A model generated the notes under the pieces. That model was given only the letters and a program-made list of their open reading frames with translations. It did no database searches and was not told where the DNA came from. From positions 62,001 to 126,000 of the forward strand of contig NZ_JAJQJI010000001.1 of NCBI RefSeq assembly GCF_021213805.1: a DNA stretch of 64,000 bases. The letters run 5' to 3'. Shown here piece after piece: positions 28,308 through 39,980 of the stretch (the first letter of the stretch is position 1; every line of letters starts with the position of its first letter). The DNA is from Mycobacterium sp. MYCO198283. Lineage in GTDB: Bacteria > Actinomycetota > Actinomycetes > Mycobacteriales > Mycobacteriaceae. Both the position numbers and the translations under genes were made by a program.

Positions 28308-29482
28308 TAGCTCGTCGGCGGCGGGATCGACACGTTGACGCCGGTGTCGGCGTCGAAGATCGCGAGCTTCGAGGTGTCGATCGCCAGCGTCAGCTGCTCG
28401 CCGGTCTTCGCCTGCGACTCGTTGGAGAGCCGCGCGACGAACTCGTTCTCGCCGATCCCGGTTTCGCTCGCCAGCTCCGCGAGCTGCTCGGCCTGCGCGC
28501 CCGAGCCCTCGGTGGAGAAATAGACCAGCTTCTCCGAGCCGAGCGACTCGACCATGTCGACGCGGACCTCCACCAGCAGCGCGCGGATCCGGGCGTACCC
28601 GTCGATCAACGCGGCGTCGGCCAGGTGCTCGGGCCGCACGCCGACGATCACGTTGCCCGGCTTCGGGTGCTGGGCGATGGTGTCGTGCACCTGCTGGGTG
28701 AGCGTGACGTCGCCGAACGGCAGGCTGACGCCCACGTCGGTGAGCGTCGCGGGGAAGAAGTTCATCGCCGGCGAGCCGATGAAGCCCGCGACGAACAGGT
28801 TGGCCGGGCGCTCGTAGAGCTCCTGCGGCGAGCCGATCTGCTGCGCCTCGCCGGCCCGCAGCACCACCACCCGGTCGCCGAGCGTCATCGCCTCGGTCTG
28901 GTCGTGCGTCACGTACACGGTCGTGGTGCCCAGCCGCTGCTGCAGCCGCGCGATCTCGGTGCGCATCTGCACGCGCAGCTTGGCGTCGAGGTTGGACAGC
29001 GGCTCGTCCATCAGGAACGCCTTGGGCTGGCGCACGATCGCCCGGCCCATCGCCACGCGCTGGCGCTGCCCGCCCGACAGCTGTGCGGGCTTGCGGTCCA
29101 GGAGCTCGGTGAGGTCGAGGATCTTCGCGGTCTCCTCCACCCGCTGGGCGATCTCCGCCTTGCCGACCTTCGCCAGCGTGAGCGGGAAGGCGATGTTCTG
29201 CCGCACCGTCATGTGCGGGTACAGCGCGTAGGACTGGAACACCATCGCGATGTCGCGGTCCTTGGGCGCCTTGTCGTTGACGCGCTCGCCGCCGATGCGC
29301 AGCTCCCCGGACGTGATGTCCTCCAGGCCGGCGATCATGTTCAGCGTCGTGGACTTCCCGCAGCCCGACGGCCCGACCAGGATGACGAACTCGCCGTCGG
29401 CGATGGTGAGGGACAGTTCCTTCACGGCCGCCGCGCCGTCGGGGTAACGCTTGGTCACCCGGTCCAACACAATTTCGGCCAT
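28307..29482 (-). CDS. sugC: Trehalose ABC importer ATPase SugC
   Basis: A 391-residue MalK/UgpC-type ATPase. Walker [11 protein letters not shown]-loop [11 protein letters not shown], signature [14 protein letters not shown], Walker [12 protein letters not shown], and H-loop VTHDQTEAM; a TOBE-type regulatory domain covers about 240-391. It energises uptake of trehalose released during mycolate transfer, a recycling step established in mycobacteria for LpqY-SugABC. Starts 6 bases after sugB ends. Confidence 0.95.
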   Translation of the reverse strand: MAEIVLDRVTKRYPDGAAAVKELSLTIADGEFVILVGPSGCGKSTTLNMIAGLEDITSGELRIGGERVNDKAPKDRDIAMVFQSYALYPHMTVRQNIAFPLTLAKVGKAEIAQRVEETAKILDLTELLDRKPAQLSGGQRQRVAMGRAIVRQPKAFLMDEPLSNLDAKLRVQMRTEIARLQQRLGTTTVYVTHDQTEAMTLGDRVVVLRAGEAQQIGSPQELYERPANLFVAGFIGSPAMNFFPATLTDVGVSLPFGDVTLTQQVHDTIAQHPKPGNVIVGVRPEHLADAALIDGYARIRALLVEVRVDMVESLGSEKLVYFSTEGSGAQAEQLAELASETGIGENEFVARLSNESQAKTGEQLTLAIDTSKLAIFDADTGVNVSIPPPTS

Positions 29483-29488
29483 CGGCCC

Positions 29489-30328
29489 CTATCCCTTCAC
29501 TGCCCCGGACGTCAGACCGGAGACGATGCGTCGTTGGAAGATCAGCACGAAGACGATGATCGGCACCGTGATCACCATGGCGCCGGCCGCGATCGATCCC
29601 GTCGGCTCCTCGAATTGCGAGGCCCCGGTGAAGTTCGCGATGGCCACCGGCGCGGTGATGGCCCGCTGGGTGGCCGTCAACGACAGCGCGAGCAGCAGGT
29701 CGTTCCAGGCGAAGATGAACACCAGGATCGCGGCGGTGACGATGCCCGGCGCGGCCAGCGGCGCGATCACCTTGCGGAACGCCTGCGCCGGCGTCGCACC
29801 GTCCATCTTCGCGGCTTTCTCCAAATCCCACGGGATCTCGCGGAAGAACGCCGACAGCGTGTAGATGGCCAGCGGCAGCGCAAAGGTGATGTAGGGGATG
29901 ATGAGGCCGGGCCAGGTGTCGAACAGCCCGATCTGGCGCTCGATGTTGAACAGCGGCGTCACCAGCGAGATCTGCGGGAACATCGCGATCAGCAGCGCCA
30001 CCCCGACGAGCAGCTTCTTGCCCGCGAACTCCAGCCGCGCCACCGCGTAGGCCGCCATGCCGCCCACGACGACCGCGATCGCCGTCGTGATGAGGCCGAT
30101 GCCGATCGAGTTGACCAGCGCCGAACTGAACACGTCGGTGGTGAAGATCGCGCGGTAGTTGTCGAACGTGACGGCTTCGGGGATGAAGCGGCCGTCCTTG
30201 ACGCTCGACGTCGGCTTGAGCGACAGCGACAGGATCCACAGCACCGGCAGCAGCGCGTAGACCAGCACCGCCGCGTTGATGACGGTCCAGCCGGCGGCAC
30301 GCCCGGTCGTCGTCGCCCGCTCGCTCAT
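29489..30328 (-). CDS. sugB: Trehalose ABC importer permease SugB
   Basis: A 279-residue MalG-type permease with six helices. The EAA loop [21 protein letters not shown] contacts SugC. The ATG at 30328 was chosen over a start at 30352 because GAGGGCAGCG lies just before it and the length fits the family (Rv1237, 274 residues). Confidence 0.93.
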   Translation of the reverse strand: MSERATTTGRAAGWTVINAAVLVYALLPVLWILSLSLKPTSSVKDGRFIPEAVTFDNYRAIFTTDVFSSALVNSIGIGLITTAIAVVVGGMAAYAVARLEFAGKKLLVGVALLIAMFPQISLVTPLFNIERQIGLFDTWPGLIIPYITFALPLAIYTLSAFFREIPWDLEKAAKMDGATPAQAFRKVIAPLAAPGIVTAAILVFIFAWNDLLLALSLTATQRAITAPVAIANFTGASQFEEPTGSIAAGAMVITVPIIVFVLIFQRRIVSGLTSGAVKG

Positions 30329-30356
30329 CGCTGCCCTCGGCTCTTCGCGCAAGCGC

Positions 30357-32860
<2,504 letters not shown>

Positions 32861-32888
32861 TCAGATCGCCGTCGGCGACCCGGTGGCG

Positions 32889-33398
32889 CTAAATCGTCAA
32901 GCGCGCCAGCAGATCCCGCGCCCGCTCCGCGTTCTGCGGATTGCAGAGCACGTCGTAGCGGCCGGCGACGAGCTGCATCGTCGAGCTGAAGTCCCTCGTG
33001 CCACGGGCCATCGCGTAGGGCACCGCCGAGGTGATCAGCCCGAAGACCACACCGCAGACCAGCCCGGTGAGCAGGGCGCTCCACGGGCTGCCGAACAACC
33101 CCAGCAACAGCCCGACGAACAGTCCCAGCCAGGCACCGCTGAGCACGCCGCCGCCGAGCACCTTTGGCCAGGTCAGCCGTCCGGTGACCCGCTCCACCTG
33201 CATCAGGTCCACCCCGACGATGGTGACCTGTTCGACCGGGAACTGCTGATCGGACAGGTAGTCGACGGCCTGCTGCGCCTCGGCGTAGGTGGGATAGGAG
33301 CCGATCGGCCAGCCTTTCGGCGGCGTGGGCAGGGCAGGGCCGCGACCGGCGGCGCCCGCCGGTCCGGCGCCCGATCCGGGTTGCAGCGGATTCGTCAT
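32889..33398 (-). CDS. Membrane protein with general-stress-17M-like N-terminal domain (Rv1234-like)
   Basis: A 169-residue protein. The N-terminal domain (GWPIGSYPTYAEAQQAVDYL) resembles the heat-induced stress protein YflT/GSP17M domain. Two hydrophobic segments follow (LSGAWLGLFVGLLLGLFG and LTGLVCGVVFGLI). GAGAGGAA precedes the ATG at 33398. It lies upstream of lpqY on the same strand, as Rv1234 does. Function unknown. Confidence 0.78.
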   Translation of the reverse strand: MTNPLQPGSGAGPAGAAGRGPALPTPPKGWPIGSYPTYAEAQQAVDYLSDQQFPVEQVTIVGVDLMQVERVTGRLTWPKVLGGGVLSGAWLGLFVGLLLGLFGSPWSALLTGLVCGVVFGLITSAVPYAMARGTRDFSSTMQLVAGRYDVLCNPQNAERARDLLARLTI

Positions 33399-33548
33399 CG
33401 CCGGGTTCCTCTCACGTGTGCACCGTCGTCCTTCGTAGGTTGCCACGCGTCGCGGCGAGTTGCCACGGTCCTAGCCGCCCGATGAGCCGCCCGAGGAGCC
33501 GCTGCGCAACCCGACCGGCGCGAAAACCGATGGGTTAGGTTGGTGCGC

Positions 33549-34007
33549 ATGAGCCATCCGGGCGATCAGTCCGACTCCGGCGATCCGTCCGGGCAGGACG
33601 TGCCGCCGGCATATCCGCCGCCATACCCGCCCCCGCCGCCCTACGGCCAGCAGCCCTTCAGCCAACCGCCCTACGGCCAACCGCCCTTCGGTCAGCAGCC
33701 CCCGGGCTACCCGCCGCCCTACGGCGGCTATGGCCCGCCGCCGCAGCAGCGCACGAATGCCATGGCGATCGCGTCGATAGCGTGCTCCGGCACCGGCCTC
33801 GTCCTCGGCCTCCTGTGCTTGGTGGGGCTGATCTTCGCGCCGGTCGGCGTCGTGCTGGGCGTCATCGGGCTCAACCAGATCAAGCACACCGGTGAACAGG
33901 GCCGCGGGCTCGCGATCGCGGGCATCGCGATCGGCGCCGGCTCCATCGTCCTGGGCCTGCTCGCGTTCGCCGCCTACGGCGCGCTGCTGGGATGGGCGTC
34001 GTTCTGA
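33549..34007 (+). CDS. DUF4190 membrane protein with Pro/Tyr-rich N-terminus (Rv1233c-like)
   Basis: A 152-residue protein. Residues 20-70 are PYGQPPFGQQPPG-type low-complexity repeats, then two helices (LVLGLLCLVGLIFAPVGVVLG and IVLGLLAFAAYGALLG) around GLNQIKHTGEQGRGLAIAG, the DUF4190 signature. TAGGTT at 33536-33541 sits 7 bases before the ATG, so the mRNA may be leaderless. Function unknown. Confidence 0.8.
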   Translation: MSHPGDQSDSGDPSGQDVPPAYPPPYPPPPPYGQQPFSQPPYGQPPFGQQPPGYPPPYGGYGPPPQQRTNAMAIASIACSGTGLVLGLLCLVGLIFAPVGVVLGVIGLNQIKHTGEQGRGLAIAGIAIGAGSIVLGLLAFAAYGALLGWASF

Positions 34008-34009
34008 CG

Positions 34010-34504
34010 ATGAGCACGCCCGACGACAACAAGCCCGACGACCTGCAGACCGGGGCGCACGAGTACCCGTCGCTGGAGAACCCGACCTCGCCGCCCCCGG
34101 ACCCCTACGCACCGGTGGACTACCCGGCCTATCCCCCGCCGCCGCCGCCGGCCATGCCGCCGCCGGTGTACCCCGGCGCGATGCCGGGCTATCCGGGCGC
34201 CTATCCGCCGTACCCGAGTGCCGGATACCCGGCCTACGGGTCTCGCGGCACCAACGGCCAAGCGCTCGCATCGCTGATCACCGCGCTGGTCGGCGTGCCG
34301 CTGTGCTGGCTGTTCGGCATCCCGTCGATCGTCGCGATCGTGCTTGGCGTCGTCGGGCTCGCCGAGATCAAGAAGACCGGTCAGGACGGCCGTGGCATGG
34401 CGATCACGGGCATCGTCGTCGGGGCGCTGACGATCGTCCTCAGCCTGATCGCGTTCGTGGCGATCCTCGCCACCGACACCAGCGGCTCGACCACCTACTA
34501 CTGA
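34010..34504 (+). CDS. DUF4190 membrane protein, tandem paralogue
   Basis: A 164-residue paralogue of the preceding gene, starting 2 bases after its stop. Same plan: Pro/Tyr-rich N-terminus, two helices, and GLAEIKKTGQDGRGMAITG. Its end overlaps the convergent lyase gene by 7 bases. Confidence 0.8.
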   Translation: MSTPDDNKPDDLQTGAHEYPSLENPTSPPPDPYAPVDYPAYPPPPPPAMPPPVYPGAMPGYPGAYPPYPSAGYPAYGSRGTNGQALASLITALVGVPLCWLFGIPSIVAIVLGVVGLAEIKKTGQDGRGMAITGIVVGALTIVLSLIAFVAILATDTSGSTTYY

Positions 34505-35457
34505 TCCGGCGGGCTGAACCGCGCGCCGGTGCGGACCATGCCCGCGGCCCGCCCCTTGGCCGCCACCACCAGCGCCATCTTGCGGCTGGCCTCGTCGAGC
34601 ATCTCGTCGCCGAGCATCACCGCGCCGCGGTGCCCGCCGGCCTGCGAGGTGTGCCAGGCGTAGGCCTCCAGGATCAGCTCGGCGCGGTCGTAGTCGGCCT
34701 GTCGGGGGCTGAAGATCTCGTTGCCCGCCGCGATCTGATCCGGATGCAGCACCCACTTGCCGTCGTAGCCCAGCGCCGCCGAGCGGCCCGCGACGCGGCG
34801 GAAGGCGTCGGTGTCGCGCACCTTCAGGTACGGCCCGTCGATGGCCGCCACCCCGTGCGCCCGCGCGGCCACCAGGATCGTCATGAGCACGTGGTGGTAG
34901 GCGTCGCCGACGTCGTAGCCCGGCGGCTGCTCCCCCACCACCAGCGTCCGGGTCTGCAGGCTCGCCATCAGGTCCGCCGGCCCGAGCACCAGCGCCGCCA
35001 CCCGCGGCGCGGCCGCGATCGCGTGCACTTCTGCCAGCCCGCGCGCGGTCTCGATCTGCGCCTCGATCGCGATGCGGCCCGGCGAGAGCCCGTGCTCGGT
35101 CTCGAGCTGGGACAGCAGCAGGTCGAGCGCCTGCACGTGGGAGGCGTCGGCGACCTTCGGCAGCACGATCAGGTCGAGCGCCGCTCCCGCTTGCCGCACC
35201 ACCTCGATGACGTCGGCGTAGGTCCACGGGGTCGTCCAATCGTTGACCCGCACGCCGCGCAGCTGATCGCCCCACCCCGGCTCGGCCAGCGCGGCGGCCA
35301 CCTCGGTGCGGGCCCGCGCCTTTGCGTCCGGCGCCACCGCATCCTCCAGGTCGAGGAACACCTCGTCGGCCGGCAGTGTCTTCGCCTTGTCGATCATCTT
35401 GCGGCTGCTGCCGGGCACCGAAAGGCACGTCCGGCGCGGCCGATACGCCGATTCCAC
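34498..35457 (-). CDS. CitE-like / HpcH-HpaI family lyase (malyl-CoA lyase-like)
   Basis: A 319-residue TIM-barrel lyase. LSVPGSSRKMIDKA (CoA/phosphate contact), VFLDLEDAVAP (metal-binding Asp/Glu), and AIEAQIETARGL are family motifs. Members cleave citramalyl-CoA, malyl-CoA or beta-methylmalyl-CoA; which applies here is not readable. The GTG start has GGAGTAGGGG upstream. It is divergent from the MgtE-N protein with a 24-base gap. Confidence 0.85.
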   Translation of the reverse strand: MESAYRPRRTCLSVPGSSRKMIDKAKTLPADEVFLDLEDAVAPDAKARARTEVAAALAEPGWGDQLRGVRVNDWTTPWTYADVIEVVRQAGAALDLIVLPKVADASHVQALDLLLSQLETEHGLSPGRIAIEAQIETARGLAEVHAIAAAPRVAALVLGPADLMASLQTRTLVVGEQPPGYDVGDAYHHVLMTILVAARAHGVAAIDGPYLKVRDTDAFRRVAGRSAALGYDGKWVLHPDQIAAGNEIFSPRQADYDRAELILEAYAWHTSQAGGHRGAVMLGDEMLDEASRKMALVVAAKGRAAGMVRTGARFSPPDQ

Positions 35458-35468
35458 GCCCCTACTCC

Positions 35469-35474
35469 TACCCT
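35469..35474 (+). promoter_or_regulatory. Putative -10 (TACCCT), leaderless, for the MgtE-N/CBS gene
   Basis: Seven bases separate the element from the ATG at 35482. Confidence 0.35.
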
Positions 35475-35481
35475 TTGTTCC

Positions 35482-36777
35482 ATGGTGTCGGTCAACAGGG
35501 TGTACGCGGCGCGGCTCGCCGGTCTGCAGGTCCTGGGCCCCGACGGCGAATCGATCGGCCGCGTGCGCGACGTCGTGATCAGCATCAGCATCGTCCGTCA
35601 GCAGCCGCGGGTGCTCGGGCTGGTCGTCGAGCTGCTGAGCCGGCGCCGGATCTTCGTCCCGATCCTGCGGGTGACCGCCATCGAGCCCAACGCGGTGACG
35701 CTGACGACGGCCAACGTGTCGCTGCGGCGGTTCGCGCAGCGGCCCGGCGAGGTGCTCGTCGTCGGGCAGGTGCTGGAGACGCGGGTGCGCGTGAACGATC
35801 CGGAACATCCCGAGCTGGCGGGCATCGACGTCGTCGTCGTCGACCTGGGCATCGAGCAGGTGCGCACCCGCGACTGGCTGGTGACCCGCGTCGCCGTGCG
35901 CAGCCAGCGCCGACTCGGCCGGCGGACCACCGTGCACGTCGTCGACTGGCAGAGCGTCTCCGGTCTCACGCCGTCGGGCCTGGCGCTGCCCGGCCAGGGC
36001 GTCGCCCAGCTGCTGCACCAATTCGAAGGGCAGCGCCCGATCGAGGTCGCCGACGCGATCCGCGAGCTGCCCCCCAAGCGGCGCTACGAGCTGATCAGCG
36101 CGCTGGACGACGAACGGCTCGCCGACATCCTGCAGGAGCTCCCCGAGGACGACCAGACCTCGATGCTGCGCCAGCTCGACACCGAGCGCGCCGCCGACGT
36201 GCTGGAGGAGATGGACCCCGACGACGCCGCCGACCTGCTGGGCGTGCTCAACCCGTCGGAGGCCGAGGTGCTGTTGGCGCGGATGGACCCCGAGGAGTCC
36301 GATCCGGTGCGCCGGCTGCTCGAGCACTCCCCCGACACCGCGGGCGGGCTGATGACGTCGGATCCGGTGGTGCTGGCGCCGGACACGACGGTCGCCGAGG
36401 CGCTGGCCCGGGTCCGCGACCCCGACTTGACACCCGCGCTGGCGTCCCTGGTGTTCGTCGCCCGGCCGCCGACGGCCACCCCCACCGGCCGCTACCTCGG
36501 TTGCGTGCACCTGCAGCGGCTGCTGCGGGAACCGCCGGCGGCGCTGGTCAGCGGCATGGTGGACAGCGACCTGCCCAGCCTGTCGCCCGACGATTCGCTG
36601 GCGGCGTCGACGCGGTACTTCGCGGCCTACAACCTGGTGTGCGGTCCGGTCGTCGACGAGCAGAACCACCTGCTCGGCGCGGTCACCGTCGACGACGTGC
36701 TCGACCACCTGCTGCCGCACGACTGGCGCGCCAGTGCCGAGGAACCCGCCCTGCCGACCGCGGATAGCACCTCATGA
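35482..36777 (+). CDS. PRC-barrel, MgtE-N and CBS domain protein (Rv1232c-like)
   Basis: A 431-residue soluble protein. A PRC-barrel-like start (GPDGESIGRVRDVVISI) is followed by MgtE_N repeats (ELPPKRRYELISALDDERLAD to MDPEESDPV, about 195-285) and a CBS pair (MTSDPVVLAPDTTVAEAL to LGAVTVDDVLDHLLP, about 290-415). It lacks the membrane domain of MgtE. The next gene, whose ATG overlaps this stop, encodes a two-helix membrane protein, so the pair may form one complex (inference). Confidence 0.83.
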   Translation: MVSVNRVYAARLAGLQVLGPDGESIGRVRDVVISISIVRQQPRVLGLVVELLSRRRIFVPILRVTAIEPNAVTLTTANVSLRRFAQRPGEVLVVGQVLETRVRVNDPEHPELAGIDVVVVDLGIEQVRTRDWLVTRVAVRSQRRLGRRTTVHVVDWQSVSGLTPSGLALPGQGVAQLLHQFEGQRPIEVADAIRELPPKRRYELISALDDERLADILQELPEDDQTSMLRQLDTERAADVLEEMDPDDAADLLGVLNPSEAEVLLARMDPEESDPVRRLLEHSPDTAGGLMTSDPVVLAPDTTVAEALARVRDPDLTPALASLVFVARPPTATPTGRYLGCVHLQRLLREPPAALVSGMVDSDLPSLSPDDSLAASTRYFAAYNLVCGPVVDEQNHLLGAVTVDDVLDHLLPHDWRASAEEPALPTADSTS

Positions 36778-37277
36778 TCGATCGGGGCCGGCTCGACACA
36801 CCGCGGGTGTCGCGCCACCGATTCACCCCGCGGCTCGACCCCGAGGCCGTCGGCCGGTTCAGTGAGGGCATCGCCCGTTTCCTGGGCACCGGCCGCTACC
36901 TGCTGGCGCAGACCGTCATCGTGATCGTCTGGATCGCGCTCAACGTGTCCGCGGTCTCGCTGCAGTGGGACCCCTACCCGTTCATCCTGCTGAACCTGGC
37001 GTTCTCCACCCAGGCGGCCTACGCCGCGCCGCTCATCCTGCTGGCGCAGAACCGGCAGGAGAACCGCGACCGGGTGTCGCTCGACGAAGACCGGCGGCGG
37101 GCGCAGCAGACCAAAGCCGACACCGAGTACCTGGCCCGCGAGCTGGCGGCGCTGCGACTGGCGATCGGCGAGGTGGCCACCCGCGACTACCTGCGCCGCG
37201 AACTCGACGACCTGCGGGCCGCGCTCGACGACACCCGGCGCGGCGAGCCCGGGGAGCGGCGCGGCAAGCGGGCCTGA
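36774..37277 (+). CDS. DUF1003 membrane protein (Rv1231c-like)
   Basis: A 167-residue protein. The conserved core FLGTGRYLLAQTVIVIVWIA and WDPYPFILLNLAFSTQAAYAAP gives two membrane helices. NRQENRDRVSLDEDRR starts a long C-terminal coiled coil. ATGA overlap with the preceding gene indicates coupling. Confidence 0.85.
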   Translation: MIDRGRLDTPRVSRHRFTPRLDPEAVGRFSEGIARFLGTGRYLLAQTVIVIVWIALNVSAVSLQWDPYPFILLNLAFSTQAAYAAPLILLAQNRQENRDRVSLDEDRRRAQQTKADTEYLARELAALRLAIGEVATRDYLRRELDDLRAALDDTRRGEPGERRGKRA

Positions 37278-37368
37278 CATCCCGCGGTGACCATTGTGAC
37301 CACAGGCCGTAACCCACTGGGTATGGTGATGCAGTTCACTGACGTCGGGGTTGTTGAGGACGGTGCGG

Positions 37369-38781
37369 GTGCAGGCAGGGGGAGACGCTTCGGGCGCTGT
37401 CGAGGACACAGCCAACCCGGATGCGGCCACACCCGCCGCGGCGGGATGGCGATCGGCGCTGGGCCGCGGATACCGCGCCGCCCGCGCGCAGTTGGGTTCC
37501 GCCGCGCGGACACCCGTCGTGGGTGTGACGGTGCTCGCGGCCGTCGTCCTGGCCGGTGCCGTCGGGGCCGCCCCCGCACGGCAGCGCGAACCGTCGGACA
37601 CCGACGTGACGCCGATGGCGGCCATCGCCCCGGCGCCGGTCGATCCCGATGATCCGGCCGGGTTGTCCGTGATCGCGGTGGCGCGGCCGCCGCGCACCTT
37701 CCGGGTCGCCGCCGCCGCCGCCGTCAGCGCACCGCCGCCGCCGATCGTGGTGTCCTCGCCCGGCGCCATGCGCATCCCGGCGATGACGCTGCAGGCCTAC
37801 CGCAACGCCGAGCGCATGATGGCGGCCGCCTACCCGGGTTGCGGCGTCAGCTGGAATCTGCTGGCCGGCATCGGGCGCATCGAGTCGATGCACGCCAACG
37901 GCGGCCGCACCGACGCGGCCGGCAACCCGGTGCCGCCCATCTACGGCCCGGCGCTGGACGGCACGCTGCCCGGCAACGAGGTCATCGTGCAGAGCCGCAC
38001 CGCCAACCGCATCGAGTACATGCGGGCGGTCGGCCCGATGCAGTTCCTGCCCACCACCTGGTCGCGGTATGCCTCGGACGGCAACGGCGACGGCCAGGCC
38101 AACCCGCAGAACGTCTTCGACGCGGCGCTGGGCGCGGCGCGTTACCTGTGCAGCGGCAACCTCAACCTGCGCGATCAGTCGCAGGTGCTGACGGCGATCC
38201 TGCGCTACAACAACTCGATGCCCTATGCCCGCAACGTGCTCGGCTGGGCGGCGGCGTACGCCACCGGTGTCGCGCCGATCGACCTGCCGCCGATCACCGG
38301 TCCGCCGCCGCCGGTCGGCGACGCCCACCTGGAGCCCGGCCACGGCCGGCCGCTGCCCGACGGCGTGTCGACCGCCGACCCGCTGCTGCAGTCGCCGCTC
38401 GCCCAGCTCGTCAGCGGCGCTTCGCAGAGCCAGTACCCCATCCCGCCGGCCCTCAGCGCCGACCCGGCGACAGTGGCGGGCTCGCAGCCGCTGCAGGCAC
38501 CGACCTGCGTGCTGTTCTGTCCGGCGGCCCAGGTGCCGCCGCCGGCGCCCGCCCCGCTCGGGGTGCCGCCGGTGCCCGCCCCGCTCGGGGTGCCGCCGGT
38601 GCCCGCCCCGCTCGGGATGCCGCCCGCACCCGCCGCCGAGGCGCCGCCGGCCCCGGCCGCCGCCAACCCGGTGCCCGCCAGCAACCCCGCCCCCGGCGAG
38701 CCCGTCACGCCGCCCGCTGCACCGGGTGGGCCGCCGCCGCCCACGCAGGGCCCGCTGCCCGGACCGGCCGCGGTCAGCTGA
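37369..38781 (+). CDS. Lytic murein transglycosylase, MltB/SLT-like (Rv1230c-like)
   Basis: A 470-residue envelope protein. One N-terminal signal anchor (PVVGVTVLAAVVLAGAVGAA, about 50-70), then a lysozyme-like domain with catalytic Glu in LLAGIGRIESMHANGG, followed by AVGPMQFLPTTWSRYASDG and LRYNNSMPYA. The last 130 residues are Pro/Ala-rich with a 9-residue tandem repeat. Start uncertain: GTG 37369 has GAGGA 8 bases upstream; TTG 37351 or GTG 37363 are alternatives. It should cleave peptidoglycan glycan strands. Confidence 0.82.
   Translation: MQAGGDASGAVEDTANPDAATPAAAGWRSALGRGYRAARAQLGSAARTPVVGVTVLAAVVLAGAVGAAPARQREPSDTDVTPMAAIAPAPVDPDDPAGLSVIAVARPPRTFRVAAAAAVSAPPPPIVVSSPGAMRIPAMTLQAYRNAERMMAAAYPGCGVSWNLLAGIGRIESMHANGGRTDAAGNPVPPIYGPALDGTLPGNEVIVQSRTANRIEYMRAVGPMQFLPTTWSRYASDGNGDGQANPQNVFDAALGAARYLCSGNLNLRDQSQVLTAILRYNNSMPYARNVLGWAAAYATGVAPIDLPPITGPPPPVGDAHLEPGHGRPLPDGVSTADPLLQSPLAQLVSGASQSQYPIPPALSADPATVAGSQPLQAPTCVLFCPAAQVPPPAPAPLGVPPVPAPLGVPPVPAPLGMPPAPAAEAPPAPAAANPVPASNPAPGEPVTPPAAPGGPPPPTQGPLPGPAAVS
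38548..38628 (+). repeat. 27-base tandem repeat, three copies
   Basis: Copies at 38548-38574, 38575-38601 and a diverged 38602-38628. They encode the repeated PAPLGVPPV in the tail of the transglycosylase. Confidence 0.85.
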
Positions 38782-38806
38782 GCCGGGCGCCCCGCGCGCC
38801 ACCTCT

Positions 38807-38812
38807 AGACTG
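38807..38812 (+). promoter_or_regulatory. Putative -10 (TAGACT) for mrp
   Basis: Predicted start about 3 bases before the ATG at 38822; no separate ribosome site is visible. Confidence 0.35.
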
Positions 38813-38821
38813 GGCGGCACC

Positions 38822-39976
38822 ATGCCTCCTCATTCCGCTCAGCCCGCGCCGCCCACCGAGGCCGCCGTCCGCGCCGCGCTCGCCAAGGTGGTCGATCCGG
38901 AGCTGCGCCGGCCGATCACCGAGGTCGGCATGGTGAAGAGCATCGCGATCGACGCCGACCACAACGTCGCCGTCGGGATCTACCTCACCACCGCCAGCTG
39001 CCCGAAGAAGTCCGAGATCCAAGAGCGCGTGGTCGCCGCGGTCACCGACGTGCCGGGCACCGCGCGGGTCACGGTCGAGCTCGACGTGATGAACGACGAG
39101 CAGCGCACCGAGCTGCGCAAGTTGTTGCGCGGCGACGCCCGGGAACCGGTGATCCCGTTCGCGCAGCCGAACTCGTTGACGCGGGTGTACGCGGTGGCGT
39201 CGGGCAAGGGCGGCGTCGGGAAGTCCAGCGTCACCGTCAACCTCGCGGCGGCGATGGCGGCGCGGGGGCTCTCGGTCGGGGTGCTCGACGCCGACATCTA
39301 CGGCCACTCCGTGCCGCGCATGATGGGCACCACCGACCGGCCGACGCAGGTCGAGTCGATGATCCTGCCGCCGATCGCCCACGACGTGCGCGTCATCTCC
39401 ATCGCGATGTTCACCCAAGGCAACACGCCGGTGGTGTGGCGCGGGCCGATGCTGCACCGGGCGCTGCAGCAGTTCCTGGCCGACGTGTACTGGGGCGACC
39501 TCGACGTGCTGCTGCTCGACCTGCCGCCCGGCACCGGCGACGTCGCGATCTCGGTGGCCCAGCTGATCCCGGGCGCCGAGATCCTGGTGGTCACCACGCC
39601 GCAGCTCGCGGCCGCCGAGGTCGCCGAGCGTGCTGGCGCCATTGCGCTGCAGACCCGTCAGCGGGTGGTCGGCGTCGTCGAGAACATGTCCGGGCTGCTG
39701 CTGCCCGACGGCACGACCATGCAGCTCTTCGGCGAGGGCGGCGGCCGGCAGGTCGCCGAGCGGCTGACCCGCGCGGTCGGCGCCGACGTGCCGCTGCTCG
39801 GTCAGGTGCCGCTGGACCCGGCGCTGGTGAGCGCGGGCGACTCGGGGATGCCGCTGGTGCTGTCGGCGCCCGACTCGGCCGCCGGCAAGGAGCTGCGCAG
39901 CATCGCCGACGCCCTGTCGTCTCGCCGGCGCGGGTTGGCCGGCATGTCGCTGGGACTCGATCCCGCGGGGCGCTGA
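38822..39976 (+). CDS. mrp: Iron-sulfur cluster carrier ATPase Mrp/ApbC
   Basis: A 384-residue protein. A MIP18/DUF59 domain (about 11-90) precedes a ParA/NBP35-type ATPase with deviant Walker A SGKGGVGKSS (127-136), VLDADIYGHSVPRMMG and LLLDLPPGTGD. The usual cluster-binding CxxC after ENMS is absent (ENMSGLLLPDGTTMQLFG), as in my recollection of Rv1229c, so cluster carriage would need other ligands such as Cys60. Ends 4 bases before the convergent tatB stop. Confidence 0.9.
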   Translation: MPPHSAQPAPPTEAAVRAALAKVVDPELRRPITEVGMVKSIAIDADHNVAVGIYLTTASCPKKSEIQERVVAAVTDVPGTARVTVELDVMNDEQRTELRKLLRGDAREPVIPFAQPNSLTRVYAVASGKGGVGKSSVTVNLAAAMAARGLSVGVLDADIYGHSVPRMMGTTDRPTQVESMILPPIAHDVRVISIAMFTQGNTPVVWRGPMLHRALQQFLADVYWGDLDVLLLDLPPGTGDVAISVAQLIPGAEILVVTTPQLAAAEVAERAGAIALQTRQRVVGVVENMSGLLLPDGTTMQLFGEGGGRQVAERLTRAVGADVPLLGQVPLDPALVSAGDSGMPLVLSAPDSAAGKELRSIADALSSRRRGLAGMSLGLDPAGR

Positions 39977-39980
39977 CGCG

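Noticed and set aside
34498..34504. Convergent stop overlaps (also 23789-23792 and 50470-50477) as special signals
   Set aside because: Common result of genome compaction; worth noting only as background for the CTAG junction at the 25-base repeats.
38548..38628. Possible CRISPR-like repeat array
   Set aside because: Contiguous in-frame tandem repeats without spacers inside a coding region; no cas genes. The RecB/Cas4-like module at 9.9 kb is part of a housekeeping-type helicase.
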